Source: PFJX01 sp964542455
GTDB taxonomy: Bacteria; Pseudomonadota; Gammaproteobacteria; Burkholderiales; Thiobacillaceae
Length of the DNA stretch: 64,000 bases
Assembly (NCBI GenBank): GCA_964542455.1
Contig: CAZIUC010000002.1
Coordinates: 186,001-250,000 of the forward strand
Direction: 5' to 3'
The notes under the pieces were generated by a model. The model saw only the letters and a list, made by a program, of their open reading frames with translations. It ran no database searches and was not told the origin of the DNA. Position 1 is the first letter of the stretch. Each line of letters starts with the position of its first letter. This document shows, in pieces, positions 1-9,496 of this stretch. A program made the position numbers and the translations under genes.

Positions 1-240
1 GTTTTCCATGCCTGCAAGTACACCACAGGTGATGCTGGTAAGGCTTTGTCCGGCGCGCATGAGATCCAGGTCGTAGTCGGGCCGAATGGAAAACAAATCC
101 AGCACTTGATCAAGCATTTGCCTGTGCTGGGCCGTGACACACACGCGGGAATCAAAATCAGCATTTGCCGAAAGTGCGCTAACAAGAGGTGCCATTTTTA
201 TGGCCTCGGGACGCGTCCCGAAAACACTTAATATTCGCAT
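1..240 (-). CDS. wecB: UDP-N-acetylglucosamine 2-epimerase, N-terminal 80 residues (cut by window edge)
   Basis: Reading the minus strand from the ATG at 240 gives 80 codons open to the window edge. The protein begins MRILSVFGTRPEAIKMAPL, then has VCVTAQHRQMLDQVL and PDYDLDLM. These are the signature N-terminal blocks of the non-hydrolysing UDP-GlcNAc 2-epimerase family (WecB/MnaA). The enzyme interconverts UDP-GlcNAc and UDP-ManNAc in the cytoplasm for surface polysaccharide synthesis. GTRPE is part of the first Rossmann domain. The full protein is usually about 375 residues, so most of it lies to the left of the window. An AT-rich leader of about 870 bp separates it from nadC. Seen: start and motifs. 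Inferred: membership of a polysaccharide locus outside the window. Confidence 0.88.
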   Translation of the reverse strand, partial: MRILSVFGTRPEAIKMAPLVSALSANADFDSRVCVTAQHRQMLDQVLDLFSIRPDYDLDLMRAGQSLTSITCGVLAGMEN

Positions 241-1107
241 AATGGTATTATGTCTTGGTTGATATGCAAAAAAAGACAAATTCCGGTCAAGGATTATCTA
301 ATTTACAGGACTCCGTAATATATTGAAATATATTACGCATCGATGAAACGCTGAGCAACAGCGCCACACGAAAAACAGCGTATCGACGTTTCGATCCACA
401 AGCCCCTGACCCCACATGCATTTTTATTGTTTCACTACACTTGCAATAAACAGTATTTTTTATTATGCGCACCCTAAACAATTCAAGTCATCAAAAAAAT
501 AAGTAAAAAATAACAAGAGCAAGATTGCTCATGGACACCCAGTAGCCTTGTGTCTTCGGATTCTTTCAATCGACACCGAGCGTAGATCACAACACAGATT
601 CAAACCCATTCGCCACCAATGTTAATCAGAGCGTCACTTAACGAAAATTGTTACATTCCCTTTCAAGCATTAATCGTGCCAATCACGCAACACATTGATT
701 AACAATGGAATTTATTCTTGCGGCGAAGATGAAGTGTAAAATTTACCGACAGTAATTCATACCAATCTTGTGTTATCTCGCTAGTCCCCACACAGTCTGT
801 GTCACAGTAATATTTGACCTTTCAAGAGCAGTCTTCGAAGCCAAATGAAGCGACTTCTCTTCGACGACAGCAAGCTCTGACGTTTATCATTAATATCAAT
901 TGATAACGATAAACAGAACTTGCGCGCTTCTTGCCACCGGCTGCACGGGTCAAGCACCTGCCGGTAAACTCGGGACAGTTCGTTGCCGCAGATGTTTAAC
1001 CTTATTGGCTGTGTGCCTGTTTAATGCCCGCACGAAGATTGCCGTCTGGAACGCGTCCTGGGCCAGGCCGTAGCCAGTAAGCCCGGCCTGTATCCATCAC
1101 TGACACC
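241..1107. other. AT-rich intergenic region between wecB and nadC
   Basis: About 870 bp with clearly lower GC than the rest of the window. The only open frame of note is a 64-codon minus-strand frame around 287-481, with no family signature or ribosome binding site, so I do not call it. The region must carry the wecB promoter on the minus strand and probably the nadC leader. It also contains the palindromic cluster at 882-914. The low GC could reflect horizontal acquisition of the adjacent polysaccharide locus or a regulatory region; the sequence alone does not decide. Confidence 0.6.
882..914. promoter_or_regulatory. Palindromic AT-rich operator candidate (GATAA repeats, Fur-box-like)
   Basis: Outer arms GTTTATC (882-888) and GATAAAC (908-914) face each other across the perfect 12-bp palindrome TATCAATTGATA (894-905). 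The stretch TGATAACGATAAA resembles the repeated GATAAT hexamers of Fur boxes. It lies about 195 bp upstream of nadC and 640 bp upstream of wecB. The match is by eye, and no iron gene is adjacent. Confidence 0.35.
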
Positions 1108-1938
1108 ATGACACTGCCTGATAACATCGCCATCAATGTCCGCGCCGCACTCGAGGAAGATGTCGGCACGGGTGATCTCACCGCCCAGCTCATACCCGGC
1201 TCCAGCCAGGCCAGGGCGCGCGTCATTACCCGAGACATGGCGGTGCTGTGTGGCACGAAGTGGTTCGACACCTGCTTTAATGAGATCGATACAGCGATAC
1301 GCATCGACTGGCGGGCGCGCGACGGCGAGCGCGTCGCGGCGGGGCAAACACTGTGCGAAATCAGCGGCCCGGCGCGCGCGCTGCTCACCGCCGAGCGGCC
1401 GGCCTTGAACTTTCTGCAAACCCTGTCCGGCGTGGCGAGCGAGACGCGGCGTTATGTGGACGCCATCGCCGACACCCGCGCGCGCATCTACGACACCCGC
1501 AAGACCCTGCCCGGCCTGCGCCTGGCACTGAAATACGCGGTGAAATGTGGCGGCGGCGAGAATCAGCGGATTGGGCTGTATGACGGCATCCTGATCAAGG
1601 AAAACCACATCGCGGCGGCGGGAGGAATCGAGCCGGCGCTGAGAGCCGCCCACGCGCTGGCTGCCGGCAAGGTCAGCGTGCAAATCGAAGTGGAAACACT
1701 GGAACAACTAAATACAGCCCTGACTGCGGGCGCGAAGCTGATCCTGCTCGACAACTTCGACCTCGCCGGCATGCGCGTGGCCGTCCAGGTCAGTGCGGGG
1801 CGTGCGCAACTGGAAGCTTCCGGCGGCATCACCCTGGAAAACGTGCGCGCAATCGCCGAGACCGGGGTGGACCGCATTTCCATCGGCGGCCTCACCAAAA
1901 GCCTGCGCGCGGTGGACCTGTCCATGCGTTTCCTCTGA
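1108..1938 (+). CDS. nadC: Nicotinate-nucleotide pyrophosphorylase (quinolinate phosphoribosyltransferase)
   Basis: 276 residues, the usual length for NadC. It condenses quinolinate with PRPP to give nicotinate mononucleotide, CO2 and PPi in de novo NAD synthesis. Conserved blocks are easy to see: EEDVGTGDLT near the N-terminus, LNFLQTLSGVAS, DTRKTLPGLR with KYAVKCGGGENQR (quinolinate and PRPP binding), ILIKENHI, VEVETLEQ, LLDNF, and the C-terminal SGGITLENV and GVDRISIGGLT. The ATG at 1108 puts EEDVG at the normal distance from the N-terminus. No strong Shine-Dalgarno is visible. The Nudix gene follows 24 bp downstream, so the two may be co-transcribed. nadA and nadB are not in the window. 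Confidence 0.96.
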   Translation: MTLPDNIAINVRAALEEDVGTGDLTAQLIPGSSQARARVITRDMAVLCGTKWFDTCFNEIDTAIRIDWRARDGERVAAGQTLCEISGPARALLTAERPALNFLQTLSGVASETRRYVDAIADTRARIYDTRKTLPGLRLALKYAVKCGGGENQRIGLYDGILIKENHIAAAGGIEPALRAAHALAAGKVSVQIEVETLEQLNTALTAGAKLILLDNFDLAGMRVAVQVSAGRAQLEASGGITLENVRAIAETGVDRISIGGLTKSLRAVDLSMRFL

Positions 1939-1962
1939 GCCGCCACCTTGAGCCACCCAGCC

Positions 1963-2502
1963 ATGAACTTCTGCTCCCAGTGCGCCACCACACTGCGCAT
2001 AGAAATCCCCGACGGCGACAACCGCCCGCGCCATGTCTGCCCGAGTTGCGGCGCCATCCACTACCAGAACCCGAAAATGGTGGTGGGCTGCATTCCGGAA
2101 TGGGAAGACAAGATTCTGCTGTGTCGGCGCGCCATCGAACCGAAGTATGGCCTCTGGACCCTGCCCGCCGGCTTCATGGAAAACGGCGAGACCACGGCGG
2201 AAGGTGCCGCCCGCGAGACCCTGGAAGAAGCCGGCGCGCGGGTGGAAATGTTGGGCCTGTACTCCATGATCAGCCTGCCCGACATCAACCAGGTCTACCT
2301 GGTATTTCGCGCCAGGTTATTGCATCTGGATTTTGAGCACGGCGAGGAGAGCCTGGAAGCGCGGCTGTTCAGCGAAGCCGAAATCCCCTGGGAAGACATG
2401 GCCTTCCGCACCATCCAACACACCCTGGAACGCTATTACAGCGACCGCAAGACGGGCGTTTACGGCTTCCACGAGGGACAGATATTCCATAAGCCCAGGT
2501 AG
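1963..2502 (+). CDS. NudC-like Nudix hydrolase with N-terminal zinc ribbon
   Basis: About 179 residues from the ATG at 1963; an in-frame TTG at 1948 is possible but adds only five residues. The N-terminus carries a CSQC...CPSCG zinc ribbon, then the typical YQNPKMVVGC block. The Nudix box is complete: G-FMENG-E-TTAEGAA-RETLEEAGA fits GX5EX7REXXEEXG. Proteins with this layout hydrolyse nucleoside diphosphate-X compounds, possibly ADP-ribose or NADH, in the cytoplasm; substrate cannot be assigned from sequence. Position after nadC suggests an NAD-related role (inference). A dispersed hairpin follows 5 bp after the stop. Confidence 0.88.
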   Translation: MNFCSQCATTLRIEIPDGDNRPRHVCPSCGAIHYQNPKMVVGCIPEWEDKILLCRRAIEPKYGLWTLPAGFMENGETTAEGAARETLEEAGARVEMLGLYSMISLPDINQVYLVFRARLLHLDFEHGEESLEARLFSEAEIPWEDMAFRTIQHTLERYYSDRKTGVYGFHEGQIFHKPR

Positions 2503-2506
2503 ACAA

Positions 2507-2579
2507 GTAGGTTGGGCAAAGCAAAGCGTACCCAACATCGCGGCAGTTTGTTGGGCACGCTTCGCTTTGCCCAACCTAC
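2507..2579. repeat. Palindromic dispersed repeat, GTAGGTTGGGC type
   Basis: GTAGGTTGGGCAAAGC at 2507 is mirrored by GCTTTGCCCAACCTAC ending at 2579, giving a long hairpin with a small loop region. It sits just after the Nudix stop and may act as a transcript 3' end or be a REP-like mobile repeat. Confidence 0.8.
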
Positions 2580-2583
2580 GCCA

Positions 2584-2611
2584 CTACCTGACGTTCCCAA
2601 GCGTCAGGTAG
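2584..2611. repeat. Hairpin CTACCTGACG...CGTCAGGTAG
   Basis: A perfect 10-bp stem, CTACCTGACG (2584-2593) with CGTCAGGTAG (2602-2611), around an 8-nt loop. The same stem family appears at 8102-8131, so this is a dispersed element rather than a gene-specific terminator. No T tract follows. Confidence 0.75.
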
Positions 2612-2642
2612 CCTCCGGCAACCTGACCTACCGCCTGTAACC

Positions 2643-3908
2643 ATGCCCCACCCCGAACTCCTCGCCCCCGCCGGCTCGCAAGCCATGCTGGAAACCGCTT
2701 TTCGCTTCGGCGCCGACGCGGTCTATGCCGGTCAGCCGCGCTACAGCCTGCGCGCGCGCAACAACAGTTTTCGTGACGAGGTCGCCCTGGGGATCGGCAT
2801 TGAAACCGCCCACGCGCGCGGCAAACAGTTCTACGTGGTCAGCAACATTTATCCGCACAGCGCCAAGGTGAAGACCTATCTGGCCGACATGGCGCCGGTC
2901 ATCGCGCTGAAGCCGGATGCCCTGATCATGGCCGACCCCGGCCTCATCGATCTGGTCCGCGAGACCTGGCCGGAGATGCCGGTTCACCTCTCGGTGCAGG
3001 CCAACACGGTCAATTACGCGGCGGTGCGCTTCTGGAAGAAGCTGGGGCTGAGCCGGGTGATCCTCTCGCGCGAACTCTCGCTCGACCAGGTCGCGGAAAT
3101 CCGCCAGGAATGCCCGGACATGGAACTGGAAGTGTTCGTGCATGGCGCCCTGTGCGTCGCCTATTCCGGCCGCTGCCTGCTGTCCGGCTACTTCAACCAT
3201 CGCGACCCCAACCAGGGCACCTGCACCAACTCCTGCCGCTGGGACTTCAAGGTGCACAACGCCGAGGTCGCCCCCGGCGGCGACGTGTTCCTGATCGAGG
3301 AACGCGAGAAGCGCCAGGGCAGCTACATGCCCATCGAAGAAGACGAGCACGGCACCTACATCCTCAACTCCAAGGATTTACGCGCCATCGAACACGTGCA
3401 GCGGCTGGTGGAAATGGGCATCGATTCACTCAAGATCGAAGGCCGCACCAAGTCGCCCTACTACGTCGCCCGCACTTGCCAGACCTATCGCCAGGCGATC
3501 GATGACGCCGTCGCCGGCCGCCCGCTCGACCCGCGCCTGGTCGGCGAACTCGACGGCCTGGCCAACCGCGGCTACACCGGCGGCTTCTTCGAGCGTCACC
3601 CGGACCGCGACTACCAGAATTACCTGACTGGCCATTCCGAATCCGGCCGCAGCCTCTATGTCGGTGACGTGCTGGGTTACGGCGAAGACGGCCTGGCGGA
3701 GATCGAGGTGAAGAACAAGTTCTCGGTCGGCGACCGCATCGAGGTCATCCACCCCGGCGGCAACCTCGAAATTGTCATCGAGCGTATGAGCAACCCGGCA
3801 GGCAAAGACATGCCGGTGGCGCCGGGCAATGGCCACAAGATCAGGATGGCCCTGCCGCCGGGCTACACAGGCGCGTTTCTCGCGCGCTTCGTGTCGCCCG
3901 GCGATTGA
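2643..3908 (+). CDS. trhP: tRNA 5-hydroxyuridine synthesis protein TrhP (YegQ, U32 family)
   Basis: 421 residues against about 450 for E. coli YegQ. The U32 family signature is clear: ELLAPAG at the N-terminus, LSVQANTVN, EVFVHGALCVAYSGRCLLSG, then DPNQGTCTNSCRW with its cluster-type cysteines, and DSLKIEGRTKSPYYVA. TrhP/YegQ is known to make 5-hydroxyuridine at position 34 of tRNA using prephenate as oxygen source; the old label peptidase or collagenase is misleading. The ATG at 2643 is directly before the conserved ELLAPAG block. It stands alone after the hairpins at 2507-2611 and converges with the malic enzyme gene, whose stop is 15 bp away. Confidence 0.9.
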   Translation: MPHPELLAPAGSQAMLETAFRFGADAVYAGQPRYSLRARNNSFRDEVALGIGIETAHARGKQFYVVSNIYPHSAKVKTYLADMAPVIALKPDALIMADPGLIDLVRETWPEMPVHLSVQANTVNYAAVRFWKKLGLSRVILSRELSLDQVAEIRQECPDMELEVFVHGALCVAYSGRCLLSGYFNHRDPNQGTCTNSCRWDFKVHNAEVAPGGDVFLIEEREKRQGSYMPIEEDEHGTYILNSKDLRAIEHVQRLVEMGIDSLKIEGRTKSPYYVARTCQTYRQAIDDAVAGRPLDPRLVGELDGLANRGYTGGFFERHPDRDYQNYLTGHSESGRSLYVGDVLGYGEDGLAEIEVKNKFSVGDRIEVIHPGGNLEIVIERMSNPAGKDMPVAPGNGHKIRMALPPGYTGAFLARFVSPGD

Positions 3909-3923
3909 ACGCGCGGCCTTGGG

Positions 3924-5126
<1,203 letters not shown>

Positions 5127-5358
5127 GTGGCCTCCTCGGGGGATGTTCAGGGTCGGGATATTAGCTTGCTGCAGTGCGGAAAAAAACAGGCGGCAAATGT
5201 CTCGGCCTGGGCTCCACAGTTCAGCGCATGCTTTCGACAGCGCTTTCCGGCAACAGCCGGGCCATGAGTTCGGTTACCCTACGGCCCCCCCTTCATGCCG
5301 CGACGTGAAACAAGGGGGCCAATCCGCGACACGCTTTCATCGTTTGGAGGAGAAACCC

Positions 5359-6126
5359 ATGCACAAGCCCCTATTCCGCAGTCTGCTTTCCATCCTGGCC
5401 TGCCTGTTCATGCTGCCGGCCCAGGCCCAGGTCGTCGCGCCTGTTGCGCCGAATCCCTACCTGCAATTCCTGCCGCTTCCCACCCTGCCGGTTCTGACCC
5501 TGCCGGACCTCAGCGCCTTGAGCAACAATCTGCCGCTCGCCGGCATGCCGATTCCCTTCGTCGGCACATTGCAGGCGACGCCGACCAAGCCCTACACCAT
5601 GCGCCCCGGCATTCCGCAGCAAACCAAGCGGCAGATGATGCAGATGATGATGCCGATCATGAGCAACGTGATGCGCATGTCGATGCCGGATGCGATGAGC
5701 TGGTTCGCGCACAAGGTCAAAGTCAAGAAGGGAGTCTCCTTCGACGAAGTGGTGGAATCCATGAAGCTGCGCGCCAACAAGCTCAACTTCAAATATGTCG
5801 GCAGCAACCTGATGTACAAGGATTTCCAGGCCGTGCTGGGTGATATGGATGCGCCTCGCATCGAAGTGCACAGCTTCTGCGACATCGCTGTCGGCCGCGA
5901 TCTGCTCAAGCTCAGCCCGGAGTTTCTGGTCTTCCTGCCGTGCCGCATCGGCATCATGGAAGATTCCAACAAGGAAATCTGGGTCATGATGCTCGACTGG
6001 AACCTGGACTGGGTCGCCGGTTACGAAAGCCAGATGGGCGTCACCCCGGAACTGTCCAAAGGCGCCATCGACATCCGCAACAAGATGGAAGAAATCATGG
6101 TGGCCGGGGCGAATGGCGATCTGTAA
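5359..6126 (+). CDS. Exported DUF302-domain protein with methionine-rich segment, copy 1
   Basis: 255 residues from the ATG at 5359, preceded by GGAGGAG. Upstream in-frame codons are ignored because a clear signal peptide (hydrophobic core then AQAQ) begins here. After a proline-rich linker comes RQMMQMMMPIMSNVMRMSM, a segment unusually dense in methionine. The C-terminal half is a DUF302-type domain with RIEVHSFCDIAVGRDLL and VFLPCRI. No enzymatic function is known for this family. A paralogue with the same architecture lies at 15628-16383. Periplasmic location is inferred. The Met-rich helix could bind Cu(I) or simply be amphipathic; the sequence does not decide. It precedes hpnC by 13 bp. 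Confidence 0.85.
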   Translation: MHKPLFRSLLSILACLFMLPAQAQVVAPVAPNPYLQFLPLPTLPVLTLPDLSALSNNLPLAGMPIPFVGTLQATPTKPYTMRPGIPQQTKRQMMQMMMPIMSNVMRMSMPDAMSWFAHKVKVKKGVSFDEVVESMKLRANKLNFKYVGSNLMYKDFQAVLGDMDAPRIEVHSFCDIAVGRDLLKLSPEFLVFLPCRIGIMEDSNKEIWVMMLDWNLDWVAGYESQMGVTPELSKGAIDIRNKMEEIMVAGANGDL

Positions 6127-6139
6127 TGGAGCGATGTAA

Positions 6140-7024
6140 TTGAACTCCAGCCCCAACCTGGTGAACGCCGGCCACTACGAGAACTTCCCGGTGGCCTCGA
6201 TCATCATGCCGCGCCGGCTGCGCGCGCCGGTGCGGGCGATCTACGCCTTCGCCCGCGCGGCGGACGACTTCGCCGACGAAGGTGACGCGCCGGCCGAGGA
6301 GCGCCTGGCGCGCCTGGCCGAATACCACGCGCATCTGAACGCGCTGGAACGCGGCGAGCCGGTCGATCACCCGATTTTTCAGGCGCTCGCGCCCCACATC
6401 CGCGCATACGCCCTGCCCTACGGCCTGTTCCACGACCTGCTTTCGGCCTTCGAGCAGGATGTGGTGAAGACCCGTTACGCTCACTTCGGCGAGGTGATGG
6501 ACTACTGCAAGCGTTCCGCCAATCCCATCGGCCGCCTGCTGCTGCATCTCTACGGTGACCGCGACGAGAAGCACCAGGCCTGGTCGGATGGCATCTGCTC
6601 GGCGTTGCAACTGATCAATTTCCTCCAGGATGTGGCACAAGACTGGGCGAAAGGCCGCGTCTACCTGCCCCAGGACGAAATGGCGAAATACGGCATTACC
6701 GAGCGGCAGATCGCCGAGGGGCGTAGCGATGGCCTCTGGCGGATATTCATGAAAACCCAGATCGAACGCGCCCGCCGCATGTTGCAGGCCGGCGCGCCAT
6801 TGGGTCGCGCATTGAAAGGCCGCATCGGCTTCGAGATGCGCCTGATCATCCTGGGCGGCTCGCGCATCCTGGAAAAACTGCACGATGCCCAGGGCGACGT
6901 CTTCCAGCAACGCCCGGTGCTGACCTGGCGCGATTGGCCCGGCCTGCTCTGGCAGGCGGCATTCCCGTGCAAACGCAAGTCGGCGGGAGGATGCAGTTCC
7001 GGTACTTGCGGGACGCATCGTTGA
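6140..7024 (+). CDS. hpnC: Hydroxysqualene synthase HpnC
   Basis: 294 residues from a TTG at 6140 that has GGAG at a good distance; a GTG at 6161 is a second choice and begins nearer the conserved HYENFPVAS. The family converts presqualene diphosphate to hydroxysqualene in the HpnCDE route to squalene and hopanoids. Seen: the first aspartate-rich motif in ARAADDFADEGD, the second in NFLQDVAQDWAKGR, and YLPQDEM, all typical of squalene/phytoene synthases. The C-terminus is lysine- and cysteine-containing and looks non-conserved. hpnD follows after a 194-bp gap holding a dispersed repeat; hpnE comes next, so the three-enzyme pathway is complete here. Confidence 0.93.
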   Translation: MNSSPNLVNAGHYENFPVASIIMPRRLRAPVRAIYAFARAADDFADEGDAPAEERLARLAEYHAHLNALERGEPVDHPIFQALAPHIRAYALPYGLFHDLLSAFEQDVVKTRYAHFGEVMDYCKRSANPIGRLLLHLYGDRDEKHQAWSDGICSALQLINFLQDVAQDWAKGRVYLPQDEMAKYGITERQIAEGRSDGLWRIFMKTQIERARRMLQAGAPLGRALKGRIGFEMRLIILGGSRILEKLHDAQGDVFQQRPVLTWRDWPGLLWQAAFPCKRKSAGGCSSGTCGTHR

Positions 7025-7064
7025 ACCGCCGTGCAACATCCCGAAACGTTTCAATACGCGGGCA

Positions 7065-7186
7065 CCCCCCTTTTGCAAAGGGGGTCCGGGGTACCGAAGG
7101 GTAGGGGCTTCATCAGGGATTTCTACAAGGATTGCGCAGTTGCGAGCGTTGCTGAATCTCCCTATTCCCCTGTAACAAAGGGGAGC
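7065..7186. repeat. C-tract/G-tract dispersed repeat, copy 1
   Basis: CACCCCCCTTTTGCAAAGGG opens the element, followed by GGTACCGAAGGGTAGGGG and CTTCATCAG, then a second C-tract/G-tract box ending near AAAGGGGAG. The middle words recur in the copy at 37625-37750. It separates hpnC from hpnD. Confidence 0.8.
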
Positions 7187-7218
7187 ACACCCCGCCCGCC
7201 GAGGTTGGACGAATACTG

Positions 7219-8061
7219 ATGCCCGCCACCGATCCCCACGCCTATTGCCAGGAAAAAGCCGCCGCCAGCGGCTCCAGCTTTTATTACAGCTTCCGTTTCC
7301 TGAGCCCCGAACGGCGCCGCGCGATTACCGCTTTCTATGCGTTCTGCCGCGAGGTGGACGACATCGCCGACGAATGCCACGACGCGACGGTCGCCCTGTC
7401 CAAGCTGGCCTGGTGGCGTGACGAGGTGGCTCGTTTGTATGTCGGCGCGCCCTCGCACCCGGTCACGCTCGCCCTGCGCGAATCCGTGGAACCCTTCAAG
7501 CTGCCCCAGGAAGCCTTCGAGCAGATTATCGACGGCATGGAAATGGACCTCGGGCGCGTGCGCTACGCCGATTTCAAGGCGCTGCGCCTTTACTGCCACC
7601 GGGTTGCCGGCGTGGTCGGCGAAGTGGCGGCGCTGATCTTCGGCGTCAGCGACCATACCACCCTCAGGTATGCGAACCGGCTGGGCCTGGCGTTCCAGCT
7701 CACCAACATCATCCGCGATGTCGGCGAAGATGCACGGCGTGGCCGCATCTACCTGCCGCGGGACGAACTGGCCGAGTTCGGCGTCAGTGAAGCGGACCTG
7801 CTGCAAGCCCGGATGAGTGATAGTTTCCGCCGCCTCATGGAGTTTCAGTACCAGCGCGCGGAACAGACCTACGAGGAAGCGCTGGCCCTGCTTCCCGCCA
7901 GCGACCGCAAAGCACAACGCCCCGGCCTGATCATGGCCGCCATCTACCGCGCCCTGCTCCAGGAAATCCGCGCGGACGGCTTCCAGGTACTCGACCGGCG
8001 CACCTCGCTCACACCGCTGCGCAAACTTTGGCTGGCATGGAAGACGTGGGTGAAGAATTGA
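7219..8061 (+). CDS. hpnD: Presqualene diphosphate synthase HpnD
   Basis: 280 residues. It joins two farnesyl diphosphates to presqualene diphosphate, the first committed step to squalene. Squalene/phytoene synthase signatures: FYYSFRFL near the N-terminus, the aspartate motif CREVDDIADE, the long G-MEMDLGRVRY helix, YCHRVAGVVGE, and the second motif LTNIIRDVGEDARRGR with IYLPRDEL. ATG start at 7219 places AASGSSFYYSF at the expected distance. It is separated from hpnE by a 123-bp gap with a hairpin repeat. The enzyme is probably associated with the cytoplasmic membrane face, as for its family. Confidence 0.95.
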   Translation: MPATDPHAYCQEKAAASGSSFYYSFRFLSPERRRAITAFYAFCREVDDIADECHDATVALSKLAWWRDEVARLYVGAPSHPVTLALRESVEPFKLPQEAFEQIIDGMEMDLGRVRYADFKALRLYCHRVAGVVGEVAALIFGVSDHTTLRYANRLGLAFQLTNIIRDVGEDARRGRIYLPRDELAEFGVSEADLLQARMSDSFRRLMEFQYQRAEQTYEEALALLPASDRKAQRPGLIMAAIYRALLQEIRADGFQVLDRRTSLTPLRKLWLAWKTWVKN

Positions 8062-8078
8062 ACCCATTCGAAAGCGCC

Positions 8079-8154
8079 GTAGGTCAGGTTGGCGCACAGC
8101 GGCTACCTGACACTCCGAAGTGTCAGGTAGCGATGAAGCCGCAACCTGACCTAC
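8079..8154. repeat. Palindromic dispersed repeat, GTAGGTCAGGTTG type
   Basis: Outer arms GTAGGTCAGGTTG (8079) and CAACCTGACCTAC (ending 8154) enclose a perfect 13-bp inner stem, GCTACCTGACACT (8102-8114) with AGTGTCAGGTAGC (8119-8131) and a 4-nt loop. Same family as the hairpin at 2584-2611. Confidence 0.85.
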
Positions 8155-8184
8155 ATCCCACGGCATCCGGCGCTAGGTAAACGC

Positions 8185-9489
8185 ATGTCCCCCATCGCCA
8201 TCATCGGGGGCGGCTGGGCGGGGATCGCCTGTGCCGTGGAACTGGCCGATGCCGGCCGCGCGGTGACACTCTACGAAGCCGCGAAACAACTCGGCGGCCG
8301 TGCCCGTGGCGTCGACTGGAACGACATCCGCATCGACAACGGCCAGCATCTGATGATCGGCGCCTATGGCGCCACCCTGCGTCTGCTGCGTCGCCTGGGC
8401 ACGGCGCACCTGCTGGAACGGCAACCCCTGCGATTGCAGGTACCCGGTTTCCGCCTGGCCTTGCCCAGGCTGCCCGCCCCGCTGCACCTGGCGAGCGGCC
8501 TGTTGCTGGCGCGCGGGCTCAGCCTGGCGGAAAAATGGGCCGCCGCGCGTTTCATGCAAGCGCTGAAGGCTATCCACTATCGCCTGCCGGAAGACCTCCC
8601 CGCCTCCTCCCTGTTGCGGCGGCATCGGCAGCCCCCGGACCTGATCGCCAAACTCTGGGCGCCGATCTGCATTGCCGCCCTCAACACGCCGGTCGAAACC
8701 GCGTCCGCGCAGGTGTTCTGCAACGTATTGCGCGACAGCCTGGCCGGCAGCCGCGCGGATAGCGATCTGTTGCTGAACCGCGCCGATCTCGGAAGTCTGG
8801 TCGGCGATGCCGCGCTGGCCGAACTCGGGCCGCGCATCAAACTGGGCGAGAAAGTCACGGGCATCGCGCGAAGCGCGAGCGGCTTTCATCTGGCCGGCCC
8901 GGAACAGGCTGCCGGACAGGTGGTCCTCGCCGTTCACCCCGGCCGCCTGCCCGCGCTGCTCGCCGATTTGCCGGAAATGGCCGACATCGGCAAGGCCGTG
9001 GCGGGCTTCAGCTGGCAACCCATCCTCACCCTCTGGCTACGTTTCGCCGCGCCGCCCGCGTTTTCCTTCCCCATGCTGGGTCTGGGCGATGGCCATGCGC
9101 CCTGGGCCTTCGAGCGCAACGACCTGGCGCCCGGACTGGTCGCCATCGTCATGAGCGCCGACGGGCCGCACATCCAGCTGCCGGCGGATCGCTTGCGCGA
9201 TGACTATCTGGACCTGCTGGCACAGTCAGTCGGCCCGCTGCCGGCCTTGCTGGACTGGAAAATCATCACGGAAAAGCGCGCCACCTGGAGTTGCACCCCC
9301 GCCCTGCCCCGCCCCGACAACCGCACACCCCTGCCCGGCCTGTACCTGGCCGGCGATTACACCGCCGGCGCGGACGCAACCGACGCCTACCCCGCCACCC
9401 TCGAAGGCGCGGTGCGGAGCGGCGTAAAATGCGCCCACCTGATCCTGGCCGCGACGCCGAATTCCACTTTCAACCCACAACACGCCTAA
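8185..9489 (+). CDS. hpnE: Hydroxysqualene dehydroxylase HpnE
   Basis: 434 residues. FAD-dependent amine-oxidase-type flavoprotein that reductively removes the hydroxyl of hydroxysqualene to give squalene. The N-terminus IAIIGGGWAGIACAVEL is the dinucleotide-binding fold, followed by LYEAAKQLGGRAR and DNGQHLMIGAY, characteristic of HpnE. Near the C-terminus LYLAGDYTAGADATDAYPATLEGAV is the second FAD-contacting motif. ATG at 8185. It completes the hpnCDE set; no squalene-hopene cyclase is in the window. The SDR gene follows 7 bp downstream. Confidence 0.93.
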   Translation: MSPIAIIGGGWAGIACAVELADAGRAVTLYEAAKQLGGRARGVDWNDIRIDNGQHLMIGAYGATLRLLRRLGTAHLLERQPLRLQVPGFRLALPRLPAPLHLASGLLLARGLSLAEKWAAARFMQALKAIHYRLPEDLPASSLLRRHRQPPDLIAKLWAPICIAALNTPVETASAQVFCNVLRDSLAGSRADSDLLLNRADLGSLVGDAALAELGPRIKLGEKVTGIARSASGFHLAGPEQAAGQVVLAVHPGRLPALLADLPEMADIGKAVAGFSWQPILTLWLRFAAPPAFSFPMLGLGDGHAPWAFERNDLAPGLVAIVMSADGPHIQLPADRLRDDYLDLLAQSVGPLPALLDWKIITEKRATWSCTPALPRPDNRTPLPGLYLAGDYTAGADATDAYPATLEGAVRSGVKCAHLILAATPNSTFNPQHA

Positions 9490-9496
9490 TTTCCCC

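Noticed and set aside
46..231. 61-codon plus-strand frame at the left edge
   Set aside because: It is the complement of the wecB N-terminus, which has an unambiguous family signature on the minus strand.
287..481. 64-codon frame in the AT-rich gap near the left edge
   Set aside because: No family, weak start and AT-rich sequence where random open frames are rarer but not absent. Not supportable.
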